From Terrisporobacter petrolearius (GTDB lineage: Bacteria > Bacillota > Clostridia > Peptostreptococcales > Peptostreptococcaceae): a stretch of DNA of 64,000 nt. This document shows positions 51,969-60,591 of this stretch, piece after piece. Location of the stretch: NCBI RefSeq assembly GCF_032598785.1, contig NZ_CP102984.1. One strand, given 5' to 3'. The notes beneath the pieces were generated by a model, which was not told where the DNA came from, ran no database searches, and was given only the letters and a program-made list of their open reading frames with translations. Both the position numbers and the translations under genes were made by a program. The first letter of the stretch is position 1. Each line of letters starts with the position of its first letter.

Positions 51969-52658
51969 TTACTCAACTCCAAAATTGTATAAACCCTTTT
52001 CCTTTATATATGATTCCACATTTTCAGGTATCAGGTACCTAACCGACTTCCCTAAATTCAGTTGATCTCTAATATATGTGGATGATATATCTAAAGAAGG
52101 TACATATACATTTATAATTTTTGCATTATATTTATTTTCTAATTTTTCTATATAGTCTTGAGCTCTAAGCAGACTTATACCCGGTCTTGTTGCTGCTACA
52201 AACGTGGCTAATTTGAAATTTTCAGCAACATCTTTCCATGCTTCTATATCACATATAGCATCTGCTCCTGTAATAAAAAATAATTCACAAGTTGGATAAG
52301 TCTTTTTTAACTCCCTCAAAGTATCTATAGTATAAGTCTTTCCATCTTTCTTAATTTCCATATCAGAAACTACAAAATTTTCATTTTTTACAGTAGCAAG
52401 TACTACCATTTCATAACGATCTTTTTTATCAGTTATATTCCAAAACTTATGAGGAGGATTACCAGAAGGTATGAAAATAACTTTGTCTAAATTATATTTG
52501 CCTCTTATAAACTCCACCGTTGCTAGATGAGCATAATGTATAGGGTCAAATGTTCCGCCTAATATTCCTATTCTTAAATTATGAGCACTGTCCCTAAATT
52601 TTGCCATCTTCTCATTATTTTTCAATATAGATTCAATAACTATATCTTCAATCCTCAT
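51969..52658 (-). CDS. nadD: Nicotinate-nucleotide adenylyltransferase
   Basis: 229 residues. The nucleotidyltransferase motifs are GILGGTFDPIHYAHL (about 32-46) and SLDISSTYIRDQLNLGKSVRYLIP near the C-terminus (ISSTYIR). It converts nicotinate mononucleotide to deamido-NAD. There are about 30 residues before the first motif, more than the usual few; an internal ATG at residue 18 is possible, but the upstream ATG has AGGAG at good spacing. It leads nadD-yqeK-rsfS. Confidence 0.94.
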   Translation of the reverse strand: MRIEDIVIESILKNNEKMAKFRDSAHNLRIGILGGTFDPIHYAHLATVEFIRGKYNLDKVIFIPSGNPPHKFWNITDKKDRYEMVVLATVKNENFVVSDMEIKKDGKTYTIDTLRELKKTYPTCELFFITGADAICDIEAWKDVAENFKLATFVAATRPGISLLRAQDYIEKLENKYNAKIINVYVPSLDISSTYIRDQLNLGKSVRYLIPENVESYIKEKGLYNFGVE

Positions 52659-52893
52659 TATTATTCTCCTTTTTACTCCCTTTTTCTATAACAATTAAGT
52701 TTATTATATAAAAACCCTTTTTTTAGTATATAATCATAAATATATATTTTTACTAACTAAATTATCTATATTTATACTTTAATTGCAAAAATTTGTTCAC
52801 TATTAATATATATAATAATTTCAATTATATAACAAGTGATTTTTAACATTTATTTAACTTTAAGCAATAAATTTAATTCAAAGGAGACAAAAT

Positions 52894-53535
52894 ATGTCTG
52901 TAATAACAAAAATTGAGGTTCAAAAGAAAAACCAAGACAGAGTAAATATCTATGTTGATGAAAAATTTTTCATGGCTATTTATAAAGAATTAGTATTTAC
53001 TTTTAACTTAAAAAAAGGTGACAACATAGAAGAAGATCATCTTAGACAAATTTTAAAAGATGAAATGTTTTTAAAAGGTAAAAATAAAGCTTTAAATATT
53101 TTATCAAAGGCTAGCCAATCTGAGAAAAAAATTAGAGAAAAATTAGGAAGCGATTTTGAAGAGGACGTTATAGACGAAGTTCTAGATTTTTTAAAAAAGT
53201 ACAATTTTATCAATGATAACGAATTAGCTTCTAAAATTGTAACTACAAATGTTAATCTAAATAAATATGGTAAAAATAAAATAAAACAAAATCTTTATAA
53301 TAAAGGAATTGAGAAATCAGCCATCGATGAAGCTATTTCTGAAATTGATGTAGATGCAGAGTTTGAAAATGCTCTTTATTTGGCTGAAAAAAGGTATGCA
53401 CGAGTAAAAAATGAAGACCCTAAAAAAGCTTATGCTAAAGTTGCAAATCACCTTGCTTATAAAGGCTTTAATTATGATATAATTAAAAGCGTATTAAATA
53501 AGATTTTTAAAAATGATTACAATGATGATTATTAA
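52894..53535 (+). CDS. recX: Regulatory protein RecX
   Basis: 213 residues, helical, with the tandem RecX three-helix repeats (KALNILSKASQSEKKIREKL; VLDFLKKYNFINDNELASKI; YGKNKIKQNLYNKGIEKSAI). RecX modulates RecA filaments. No recA is in the window. ATG with AAAGGAG. It is the first plus-strand gene in the block between nadD and yhbY. The 235-nt gap to nadD is AT-rich with nothing recognisable. Confidence 0.9.
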   Translation: MSVITKIEVQKKNQDRVNIYVDEKFFMAIYKELVFTFNLKKGDNIEEDHLRQILKDEMFLKGKNKALNILSKASQSEKKIREKLGSDFEEDVIDEVLDFLKKYNFINDNELASKIVTTNVNLNKYGKNKIKQNLYNKGIEKSAIDEAISEIDVDAEFENALYLAEKRYARVKNEDPKKAYAKVANHLAYKGFNYDIIKSVLNKIFKNDYNDDY

Positions 53536-53570
53536 GATATAAGTATATATATTATACTTTAGGAGGTAAT

Positions 53571-53648
53571 ATGAAAACTGCTATAGCCATACTTTGTGTA
53601 CTATTATCAATTTACAATATTAAACAATTATACAAAGAAGATAGATAA
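53571..53648 (+). CDS. 25-residue hydrophobic peptide, unknown
   Basis: Sequence MKTAIAILCVLLSIYNIKQL plus five residues. A strong AGGAGG lies 5 nt before the ATG, and a clear terminator begins right at the stop codon. The first 17 residues could span a membrane; the end is charged (KEDR). It begins 35 nt after recX and is probably the second gene of its transcript. No family recognised. The precise signals at both ends argue that it is translated. Confidence 0.6.
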   Translation: MKTAIAILCVLLSIYNIKQLYKEDR

Positions 53649-53680
53649 AAAAGAGATTATTTAATAATCTCTTTTTTAAA
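53646..53680 (+). terminator. Terminator after recX and the 25-aa peptide
   Basis: AAAAAAGAGATTA/TAATCTCTTTTTT stem (13 bp, 4-nt loop) with a T run. Confidence 0.9.
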
Positions 53681-53752
53681 TAAAAGATATTTTGTTAAGA
53701 CTATAACTAGTGATTGTTATTTTAAAATAAATTATACATAAGGAGAATTAAT

Positions 53753-54673
53753 ATGATAGATTTAGTTTTGCTAGGCTGTGGCGGTAACGTGCCCATGCCT
53801 AATAGAAACCTTTCTTCTTTATTTATTAATTATAAAGGGAAAAAAATTTTAATAGACTGTGGTGAAGGTACTCAAGTATCTATGAGAATGAAAAATTGTG
53901 GTTTCAAAGATGTAGATTTGATTTTAATAACTCATCTCCACGGTGACCATATAATAGGTCTTATTGGTCTTTTGTCTACTATGGGTAATAGCGGTAAAAC
54001 AGAAGACTTAACTATTGTTGGACCTAAAGGAATTATAGAAACTATGAAGGCTATAAAAGTCCTTGTGGAATATTTGCCTTATAAATTAATAATAATAGAA
54101 AACCCAGATAAAAATTTCACCTTAGAAGATCACCCTACTTTTAAAGACTTACAAATATCTACACTAGACCTCGATCACTCCACTGAATGCTTAGGTTATA
54201 GCTTGTATTTTAAAAGATCTCCCAAGTTTAACGCAAAAAAGGCAAAATTAAATAATGTTCCTAAACATTTGTGGAGCAGACTACAAAAATGTGATTCTGT
54301 TTTTTATGATGGAAAAATGTATACTTCTGATATGGTTTTTGGGGATGATAGAAAAGGTATTAGAGTTAGCTTTGTAACTGATACACAATTTTTACTTACT
54401 ATTCCTGACTTCATTAAAGATAGTGATTTATTTGTCTGCGAGGCCATGTATGGAGATGATATGGATATCTCTAAAGCTGTAAAAAATAAACATATGACCT
54501 TTACAGAAGCTGCTAATCTAGCATCCTTAGGAAAAGTTAAACAACTACTTTTAACTCATTTTAGTCCTTCTTTAGAAAATCCTCATGAATATTTAGAAAA
54601 TGCCACAAGGATTTTCCCAAATACTATAGTTGGAGAAGATAGATTGTCCTTATCTTTAAATTACGAAGATTAA
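53753..54673 (+). CDS. rnz: Ribonuclease Z
   Basis: 306 residues. Metallo-beta-lactamase motif THLHGDHIIGL, with LGCGGNVPMPNRNLSSLFI at the N-terminus, LDHSTECLGYSL and LLTHFSPS. It cleaves the 3' trailer of tRNA precursors. ATG with AAGGAGA. It has a shared bidirectional terminator and no apparent operon partner. Confidence 0.92.
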   Translation: MIDLVLLGCGGNVPMPNRNLSSLFINYKGKKILIDCGEGTQVSMRMKNCGFKDVDLILITHLHGDHIIGLIGLLSTMGNSGKTEDLTIVGPKGIIETMKAIKVLVEYLPYKLIIIENPDKNFTLEDHPTFKDLQISTLDLDHSTECLGYSLYFKRSPKFNAKKAKLNNVPKHLWSRLQKCDSVFYDGKMYTSDMVFGDDRKGIRVSFVTDTQFLLTIPDFIKDSDLFVCEAMYGDDMDISKAVKNKHMTFTEAANLASLGKVKQLLLTHFSPSLENPHEYLENATRIFPNTIVGEDRLSLSLNYED

Positions 54674-54706
54674 AAATAGTGCTCAATACAATGAGCACTA
54701 TTTTTA
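54673..54706. terminator. Bidirectional terminator between rnz and the S41 peptidase
   Basis: AAAAATAGTGCTCA/TGAGCACTATTTTT stem (14 bp, 6-nt loop) between convergent genes. Confidence 0.92.
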
Positions 54707-55876
54707 TTTAATATTTTCAAGTTCCAATACCTTATTTATACAAGGGTCTATTTTTCGTATACCATACCTTATAGTATTATTCACCACTATATCTGGTGTA
54801 ACTTTTTTCTCTTCGTCACATATACCACTCTCTGTCAAATACATTGTAGATGACATTCTAACAATAAGACCACTATTATTTAGTTTGAAAAGCACTGGAT
54901 CATACACATATCCATCTCCACCAGTTTCAGATCCTATTATAGTAGCAAATTTTTGTTCTTTGCAAAATATAGCAAAGGACTCAGCTCCAGAAAATACATC
55001 ACTATCTACTAATAAATATATTTTTCCTTTAAAAGGTGATTTTGATTTTCCTTCTACAATTTCTTCATTATATTCAAAATGTGTAAACATATCAGTAGCT
55101 TCTTTGGGTGCATTACTTAACATAGGTAATTCATCAATATCATTAAGTTTTACGTTTCTCGCCTTTGTGTAGCTTCGTATAACATTTGAAGAATTTCTAA
55201 ATAAACGATATCCCCTACATTTATAATTTTTATCAGAAATATTAGATACTAAGTCTATCCAGTATTGATCATTACCACCCATATTTCCCCTTATATCAAT
55301 AACAAGAGATTGATACTCTTTTATTTCGTTTATATAGGAACTAATTTTTTTCATATCACTGTCAATGCTTCCACTTGCTGAATTCATTTGAGGTATATAG
55401 ATATATCCCACTTTATCTTCAACTAAGTCTTTAAGTTCTATGCTTTTACCACTTCCCATTCCATATACATTACTTTTTTCTTTATCATTATATAACTGGC
55501 TTAAATCTTTATCATCAAAAAAACCATACCATTTTAAAGGTTCATACACATCTTTTAACATATTAAAGTATGAAGCATCCGTAATCACTTCTGTGTGGCC
55601 ATTATGCAATTCTCTCATTATAGAATTTAACTCATTAGCAAAATCTTCATCAGATGATGTTTTTTCAATTCTCTTTTTAAATTCTTCTTTATTCGCTAGC
55701 CAATCCTCTTTATATAGCCTTTTATTAACTTCTAAATAAGGATATCCCTCTTTAACCTCATTGTATAATTGTTCAAAATCAGCCACTTTTTCTTCTAAAG
55801 TTAAAGTACTAGTCTTTGAACATCCAGCTGTAATTAGACATGTTAATAGAGATATTATTAATATTCTCCACCTCAT
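54704..55876 (-). CDS. S41 family peptidase lipoprotein
   Basis: 390 residues. A lipobox signal (LLTCLITAGCSK, Cys at about 19) is followed by an N-terminal helical domain and a tail-specific protease domain. The nucleophile is the Ser in LVDSDVFSGAESFAIFCKEQ, followed by IIGSETGGDGY. The GG in the last motif instead of GK places it with the IRBP-like S41B branch rather than CtpA. DIRGNMGGNDQYW is the substrate-binding strand. No PDZ domain is evident. Its substrate is unknown. Confidence 0.85.
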   Translation of the reverse strand: MRWRILIISLLTCLITAGCSKTSTLTLEEKVADFEQLYNEVKEGYPYLEVNKRLYKEDWLANKEEFKKRIEKTSSDEDFANELNSIMRELHNGHTEVITDASYFNMLKDVYEPLKWYGFFDDKDLSQLYNDKEKSNVYGMGSGKSIELKDLVEDKVGYIYIPQMNSASGSIDSDMKKISSYINEIKEYQSLVIDIRGNMGGNDQYWIDLVSNISDKNYKCRGYRLFRNSSNVIRSYTKARNVKLNDIDELPMLSNAPKEATDMFTHFEYNEEIVEGKSKSPFKGKIYLLVDSDVFSGAESFAIFCKEQKFATIIGSETGGDGYVYDPVLFKLNNSGLIVRMSSTMYLTESGICDEEKKVTPDIVVNNTIRYGIRKIDPCINKVLELENIK

Positions 55877-55891
55877 AAATTTTCCCCCTAA

Positions 55892-56107
55892 TTATTCTTC
55901 CTCGTCTTCTATATACTCAAGTATATCTCCTGGTTGACAATCTAAAACTTTACATATTTCGTTTAGAGTTGTAAACCTAACAGCCTTAGCTCTGTTATTT
56001 TTTAGTATAGATAAATTGGCATTAGTTATCTCTATTTTTTCCGCCAAATCTTTCAGAGACATTTTCCTCTTTGCCATCATCACGTCTAAGTTAACTATAA
56101 TAGTCAT
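55892..56107 (-). CDS. Xre/YozG-type helix-turn-helix regulator
   Basis: 71 residues, a single HTH_XRE domain (MSLKDLAEKIEITNANLSIL, then RFTTLNEICKVLDCQPGDIL). This short form is the partner type of DUF2975 membrane proteins, and one lies 9 nt upstream. It probably binds the promoter of its own operon; the signal sensed is unknown. Confidence 0.87.
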   Translation of the reverse strand: MTIIVNLDVMMAKRKMSLKDLAEKIEITNANLSILKNNRAKAVRFTTLNEICKVLDCQPGDILEYIEDEEE

Positions 56108-56116
56108 AATAATCTC

Positions 56117-56599
56117 CTATACAGTAAATTCATTTTCCTCTTTTATTGTGATAGCTTGATCAAACGCATCTGCTATAACAAAACATAATAACCCTGATAT
56201 AAAATACACACACATTCCCGGTGTTATAAAAACTCCTGGAGCTAAGTCCAAAAATCTCATGCCACTTACACCATAAATTGTACCAAAAGCGTAATGTATA
56301 ACTAAATTTATAAGTAGTAAATATCCTATTTTCCTAAACTTATATACATTTGATTTCACGAATATGTTAACTCTAGAACTACTTACTATATCTGATAAAA
56401 GAGCTACCATTATAAAGTATGTAATCCCTATAATAAATCCACCTATAGCATTTAATATCTTAGTCCTATCACCAATATTATTAATAATATAAGGAATGCC
56501 TAAAATCACCCCTATGATAAGAATTAAACCTAATACGAAAAATAATATTATCAATGTAGTACTTAATACCCCTTTTGTTTTCATTGAATTTTTAAACAT
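56117..56599 (-). CDS. DUF2975 family membrane protein
   Basis: 160 residues with four membrane segments (about 13-38, 45-70, 90-110, 125-150), the layout of DUF2975. Function unknown. It is paired with the Xre regulator immediately downstream (9-nt gap), a combination common in Firmicutes. ATG with AAAGGAG 10 nt upstream. Confidence 0.8.
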   Translation of the reverse strand: MFKNSMKTKGVLSTTLIILFFVLGLILIIGVILGIPYIINNIGDRTKILNAIGGFIIGITYFIMVALLSDIVSSSRVNIFVKSNVYKFRKIGYLLLINLVIHYAFGTIYGVSGMRFLDLAPGVFITPGMCVYFISGLLCFVIADAFDQAITIKEENEFTV

Positions 56600-56721
56600 C
56601 TATCATCACTCCTTTTTATAACATAATAATAGCAGATACTATATCGAATTTCAATAAATTAATATTGTATTTTAATATGTTTTTATTATAAAAGATTAAT
56701 ATATCAAACTTTTAATTGCAC

Positions 56722-56757
56722 AAAAATAGAGGTAGACTAATCTACCTCTATTTTTAT
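56722..56757 (-). terminator. Terminator after potD
   Basis: AAAAATAGAGGTAGA/TCTACCTCTATTTTT perfect 15-bp stem with a 4-nt loop, right at the potD stop. Confidence 0.92.
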
Positions 56758-57818
56758 TATTCATCTGATTTTATTGCAATCCATGCTTTATCATACATTT
56801 TTTTAACGTCTAATGAGAAATCTTTGTAAATTTCACATCTGTTCATTATTTCTGTAGGCATATATGCATTCGGGTTATTTTTCACATTATCTGGTTGTTC
56901 TTCTCTCGCTTCTTTGTTAGGAGTCGTGTATCCTATTTCATCAGCTATTCTAAGAGCACTTTTCTTATCACTTACAAAGTTTATAAACTGTTCAGCACCT
57001 TCCACATTTTTAGCATTTTTAGGTATACATAAACTATCAATCCAGAAGTTTGCTCCTTCTTCAGGCACTACATAAACCAAATTAGGATATTCATCTTGTA
57101 AGTTTAATCCTTCCCCAGACCATATCATGTTTATATCTGTCTCTCCTGCTGGAATCATTGTCGTTCCGTTATCTACACCATATAATGGTTTAACCAATTT
57201 TCTTTGTTCTAATAGTAATTCTTTTGCTTCTTTTATTTCCTTTGGATTAGTTGAATTTAAAGAGTACCCTAATTTCTTTAATGCTACACCTATTGTGTCT
57301 CTATATGTATCAAACATAAATATTTTGTCTTTATATTTTTCATTCCATAATATATCCCAACTTTTTACTTCTTCTTTCACCACATCTTTATTATAAATAA
57401 GTCCTACTGTTCCAAACATATAAGGTATTGAATATTTATTACCTGGATCTATTTCCAAATCTAGGTATTCTTTGTCCATTTGAGATATATTAGTTATATT
57501 ATCTTTATTTATTTGCTGTATAAGCTTTTGGTCTATCATTCTTGGCATTAAAGCATCTGACACTAAAATAACATCATATTTTCCTGCACCACTTTTAACC
57601 TTTGAATACATAGCTTCCATATCATCAAAAGTTTCAATATTAACTCTTATATCATATTTTCTCTCAAACTCTTTTACTGTTTCATCATCTATGTTTTCTC
57701 CATAGTTAAAAAAGTTTATTTCTTCAGGATAATTATCCTTTTTACTACAACCTATAAAAAATACGCTTACTGTTGTTAAACATACTATTAAGGTTAATAA
57801 TTTAGCTATTTTTTTCAT
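56757..57818 (-). CDS. potD: Spermidine/putrescine-type ABC transporter substrate-binding lipoprotein
   Basis: 353 residues. The signal peptide ends in a lipobox (VSVFFIGCSKK, Cys at about 24). The PotD-like periplasmic-binding fold shows EINFFNYGENIDDETVKEFE, PYMFGTVGLIYNKD, WSGEGLNLQDEYPNLVYVVPEEGANFWIDSLCIP (split at WSGEG and VPEEGANFWID) and NPNAYMPTEI. It would capture polyamines outside the cell. No permease or ATPase genes (potABC) lie next to it here, so it is an orphan in this window or its partners are elsewhere. Confidence 0.88.
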   Translation of the reverse strand: MKKIAKLLTLIVCLTTVSVFFIGCSKKDNYPEEINFFNYGENIDDETVKEFERKYDIRVNIETFDDMEAMYSKVKSGAGKYDVILVSDALMPRMIDQKLIQQINKDNITNISQMDKEYLDLEIDPGNKYSIPYMFGTVGLIYNKDVVKEEVKSWDILWNEKYKDKIFMFDTYRDTIGVALKKLGYSLNSTNPKEIKEAKELLLEQRKLVKPLYGVDNGTTMIPAGETDINMIWSGEGLNLQDEYPNLVYVVPEEGANFWIDSLCIPKNAKNVEGAEQFINFVSDKKSALRIADEIGYTTPNKEAREEQPDNVKNNPNAYMPTEIMNRCEIYKDFSLDVKKMYDKAWIAIKSDE

Positions 57819-58099
57819 ATTTTAATTTCCTTTCATATTTTATGTTTTAATTTATCTATGAGTTATAAAACCAAATTAAATATAACTTATTACAATTATA
57901 TTTTAAATAAGTAAATAATAACACAAATTTATAAACTCATATAGTACCAATTATTATATCTAAATTTGTCTTTAATAAACTGTTTTTTATATTTCCCTTA
58001 CTTAATATTTATTATAAATCCAAATATCATTTTACAGTATAACATACTTTATATAAAAATTAAAATTTACCTTTCTCAAATCAATCAATTAGAAATAAA
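57819..58099. other. AT-rich intergenic region upstream of potD
   Basis: I see no gene, known RNA or repeat in this stretch. It should hold the potD promoter, but no box pair is convincing. Confidence 0.6.
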
Positions 58100-58146
58100 A
58101 AAAGCCATTATAAATGACTAGCTTAGTCACTTAATAATAGCTTCTT
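58100..58146 (-). terminator. Terminator after yhbY
   Basis: Imperfect arms (AAGCTATTATTAAGTGAC with GTCATTTATAATGGCTT on the minus strand) and a following run of seven T, 43 nt past yhbY. Confidence 0.7.
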
Positions 58147-58188
58147 TTTATATAATTCTGACATTATTTTATTATAAATTATATATCA

Positions 58189-58560
58189 TTATCTTCTTTG
58201 AGATCTTTTAGTTGGTTTTCCTTTTTTAGTCATACCTTCTTCTGCTACCTTTTTAACTGAAGCTTTTTGACCTGGGAATAATATTTTTGGTTCTTCTACA
58301 TTTTTTCTGTATAATGTAAATTTAAAACCTATAGCTTGAACAAATTCCGCTCTTAATGCTTTACATATAGCATTAGCTGCTTCTTTCGTATCTATACCAG
58401 CAGTTTCTAATATAGTTACTTTAACTAATTCTTTTGAATCTAGCATTACATCTAATTGTTCTAAAAAACCTTCAGTTACACCGTCTTTTCCTATTTGAGT
58501 TATAGGCTTAAGAGTATTTGCTAAAGATCTTAAATACGCCCTTTGTCTTCCGTTTAACAT
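58189..58560 (-). CDS. yhbY: Ribosome assembly RNA-binding protein YhbY (CRM domain)
   Basis: 123 residues. The CRM domain occupies about 1-97 (LNGRQRAYLRSLANTL, the loop IGKDGVTEGF, then AIGFKFTLYRKN). A basic C-terminal extension of about 20 residues (KVAEEGMTKKGKPTKRSQRR) goes beyond the usual 97-residue form. It binds pre-50S rRNA. It follows obg by 25 nt; nadD, its normal next neighbour, is 5.5 kb away here. Confidence 0.92.
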   Translation of the reverse strand: MLNGRQRAYLRSLANTLKPITQIGKDGVTEGFLEQLDVMLDSKELVKVTILETAGIDTKEAANAICKALRAEFVQAIGFKFTLYRKNVEEPKILFPGQKASVKKVAEEGMTKKGKPTKRSQRR

Positions 58561-58585
58561 ATTGTCACCTCTTTTGTATTAAATT

Positions 58586-59863
58586 TTAGTCATAGAATTC
58601 AAATTCTATTTCGTATATCTTAACTGTATCTCCATCTTCAATACCCATTTCTCTAAGTTTGTCAAATACACCTTGACTTTCCATAGATTTTTGGAAGAAT
58701 TGAATAGATTCCATATCTTCAAAGTTAACAGAGTACATAATTCTTCTAAGTGCCTTACCTGTAACAACATATACTCCATTTTCTATTTCTACTTGTAAAG
58801 CTTCTTCTTCTTCAGAGTCTAATTCAGGAACATATAGTTCTTCTTCAGATACAAGTTCTATTTCTTCAGCATCTTTCAACACTTGAGAAACATAAGTTAT
58901 TACATCATCTATACCTTCTCTTGTTGCTGCAGACATTTTGAATACTTTGTATCCTCTTTCTTCTAAAGTTGTCTTAAACTCTTCATAAACTGATTCATCT
59001 TCAAGTATATCTATTTTATTAGCTACTACAACTTGAGGTCTTGTAGCTAGTTTTTCATTGTATAATTTAAGTTCACCGTTTATACTATCAAAGTCTTCTA
59101 AAGCATTTCTACCTTCTAGTCCTGAAATATCAACTATATGTATTAATACTTTAGTTCTTTCAACGTGTCTTAAGAAGTCATGGCCAAGACCAATGCCTTC
59201 AGCTGCACCTTCTATAAGTCCTGGTATGTCAGCTAAAACAAAGCTATCGCCAAATTTTGTTTGTACCACACCAAGATTTGGTGTTAAAGTTGTGAAGTGA
59301 TAGTTTGCTATCTTTGGTTTAGCTGCAGTAACAACTGATAAGAATGTAGATTTACCTACGTTAGGAAATCCTAATAGTCCTACATCAGCTATCATTTTAA
59401 GCTCTAATATAACCCATTTTTCTTCACCATCAGTTCCTGATTTTGCAAAGTTTGGAGCTTGTCTTACTGCGTTTGCAAAATTGTGGTTTCCTTTTCCGCC
59501 TCTACCACCTCTTGCAACAACAGCTTTATCTCCTTCTTTTTTTAAGTCAGCTATTATTTTATTTGTAGCTTCATCTCTGACTATTGTTCCAGCTGGTACC
59601 TTTAGCACTAAATCTTCACCATTTTTACCAGCTTGTCTTTTTTTACTTCCATCTCCACCTGGAGTGGCTACGTATTTTCTTTGGTATTTAAAGTCCATTA
59701 GTGTTCTTAAGTCGTTATCAACTTCGAATATAACACTAGCGCCTCTTCCTCCGTCTCCACCATCTGGTCCACCTGCAGGAACATATTTTTCTCTTCTAAA
59801 TGATACTGCACCGTTTCCACCATTTCCAGCTTTGACAAATATCCTTGCCTTATCTATAAACAA
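58586..59863 (-). CDS. obg: GTPase Obg/CgtA
   Basis: 425 residues from the TTG at 59861-59863 (giving MFIDKARIFVKAGNGGNG), with AGGAGG 8 nt upstream; the GTG three codons earlier overlaps that site. It has the glycine-rich Obg fold (1-158), a G domain with GFPNVGKSTFLS, ADIPGLIEGA and NKIDI, and an OCT domain at the end (VNFEDMESIQFFQKSMESQG). Obg acts in 50S assembly, stress response and sporulation control. It follows rpmA across a short hairpin. Confidence 0.96.
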   Translation of the reverse strand: MFIDKARIFVKAGNGGNGAVSFRREKYVPAGGPDGGDGGRGASVIFEVDNDLRTLMDFKYQRKYVATPGGDGSKKRQAGKNGEDLVLKVPAGTIVRDEATNKIIADLKKEGDKAVVARGGRGGKGNHNFANAVRQAPNFAKSGTDGEEKWVILELKMIADVGLLGFPNVGKSTFLSVVTAAKPKIANYHFTTLTPNLGVVQTKFGDSFVLADIPGLIEGAAEGIGLGHDFLRHVERTKVLIHIVDISGLEGRNALEDFDSINGELKLYNEKLATRPQVVVANKIDILEDESVYEEFKTTLEERGYKVFKMSAATREGIDDVITYVSQVLKDAEEIELVSEEELYVPELDSEEEEALQVEIENGVYVVTGKALRRIMYSVNFEDMESIQFFQKSMESQGVFDKLREMGIEDGDTVKIYEIEFEFYD

Positions 59864-59914
59864 AAGTGGCACCTCCTATTGGAATTTGCATTTTATTCAA
59901 ATTCTCATTATTTA

Positions 59915-59945
59915 AAAAGAAAAGGAGTGTAAATACACTCCTCTC
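59915..59945 (-). terminator. Hairpin between rpmA and obg, probable leaky terminator
   Basis: GGAGTGTA/TACACTCC perfect 8-bp stem (59924-59941) followed on the minus strand by TTTTCTTTTT. It could reduce obg expression relative to ribosomal protein genes. Confidence 0.65.
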
Positions 59946-59951
59946 CCTTTA

Positions 59952-60242
59952 TTATTCAGCAACTTGTACTGGATATATACTTACTTTTTTTCTTTTTTTG
60001 TCTTTTCTTTCGAATTTAACAGTACCGTCTATTAATGCGAATAAAGTGTCATCTCCACCTTTACCTACATTAGTTCCTGGATGTATTTTAGTACCTCTTT
60101 GTCTTACTATTATACTACCAGCAGTAACTATTTGTCCGTCATATCTTTTTACACCTAATCTTTTAGCTATAGAATCTCTACCGTTTTTAGATGATCCTAC
60201 CCCTTTTTTAGATGCTAATAATTGTAAGTTCATGTTTAACAT
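59952..60242 (-). CDS. rpmA: 50S ribosomal protein L27 (with cleaved N-terminal extension)
   Basis: 96 residues. It begins MLNMNLQLLASKKGVGSSKN: a nine- or ten-residue extension ending LQLLA precedes the conserved SKKGVG start of mature L27. In Firmicutes such extensions are removed by the protease Prp, encoded immediately upstream here. The remainder (GGDDTLFALIDGTVKFERK) is typical. bL27 reaches toward the peptidyl-transferase centre, so removal of the extension matters for function. Confidence 0.97.
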   Translation of the reverse strand: MLNMNLQLLASKKGVGSSKNGRDSIAKRLGVKRYDGQIVTAGSIIVRQRGTKIHPGTNVGKGGDDTLFALIDGTVKFERKDKKRKKVSIYPVQVAE

Positions 60243-60255
60243 TTGGAGTCACCCC

Positions 60256-60576
60256 CTACTTTTTTAAGATTTTTATATTGTTTCGATAATCCTTTTGGAT
60301 TGATTTCATTGTTAACTCAAAATGTTCTAGTAATAAATCAGTTTTTTCATTTAAACTTTCTTCGTGAACTAGACATTCAATAAAACCTTCTTGGCCTATT
60401 ACAGAGTCGAATTTTACTTTTGCTAATGTATCTAATGAATTGATAACACCAATAGCATTAGATGTCACAGCGGAACAAACAATATCTTGTCCTATTGGAG
60501 CAAAATCAGCATGTCCTTTTATTGTAAAACCTTTACGTCTAAATTCGTCTGTATAATGATATTTTATCTTTATCAT
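60256..60576 (-). CDS. prp: Ribosomal-processing cysteine protease Prp (YsxB)
   Basis: 106 residues. The catalytic dyad is H22 (KGHADFAPIGQD) and C34 (DIVCSAVTSNAIG). Prp cuts the N-terminal extension of L27. It lies between rplU and rpmA, its conserved place in Firmicutes. ATG with a GTAGTAGG-type upstream sequence that is weaker than its neighbours. Confidence 0.94.
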   Translation of the reverse strand: MIKIKYHYTDEFRRKGFTIKGHADFAPIGQDIVCSAVTSNAIGVINSLDTLAKVKFDSVIGQEGFIECLVHEESLNEKTDLLLEHFELTMKSIQKDYRNNIKILKK

Positions 60577-60591
60577 TTTGTTAACCTACTA

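Noticed and set aside
59481..59915. 144-residue plus-strand ORF
   Set aside because: Lies antisense to obg; its proline- and serine-rich composition is the mirror of the glycine-rich Obg fold, and no ribosome-binding site precedes it.
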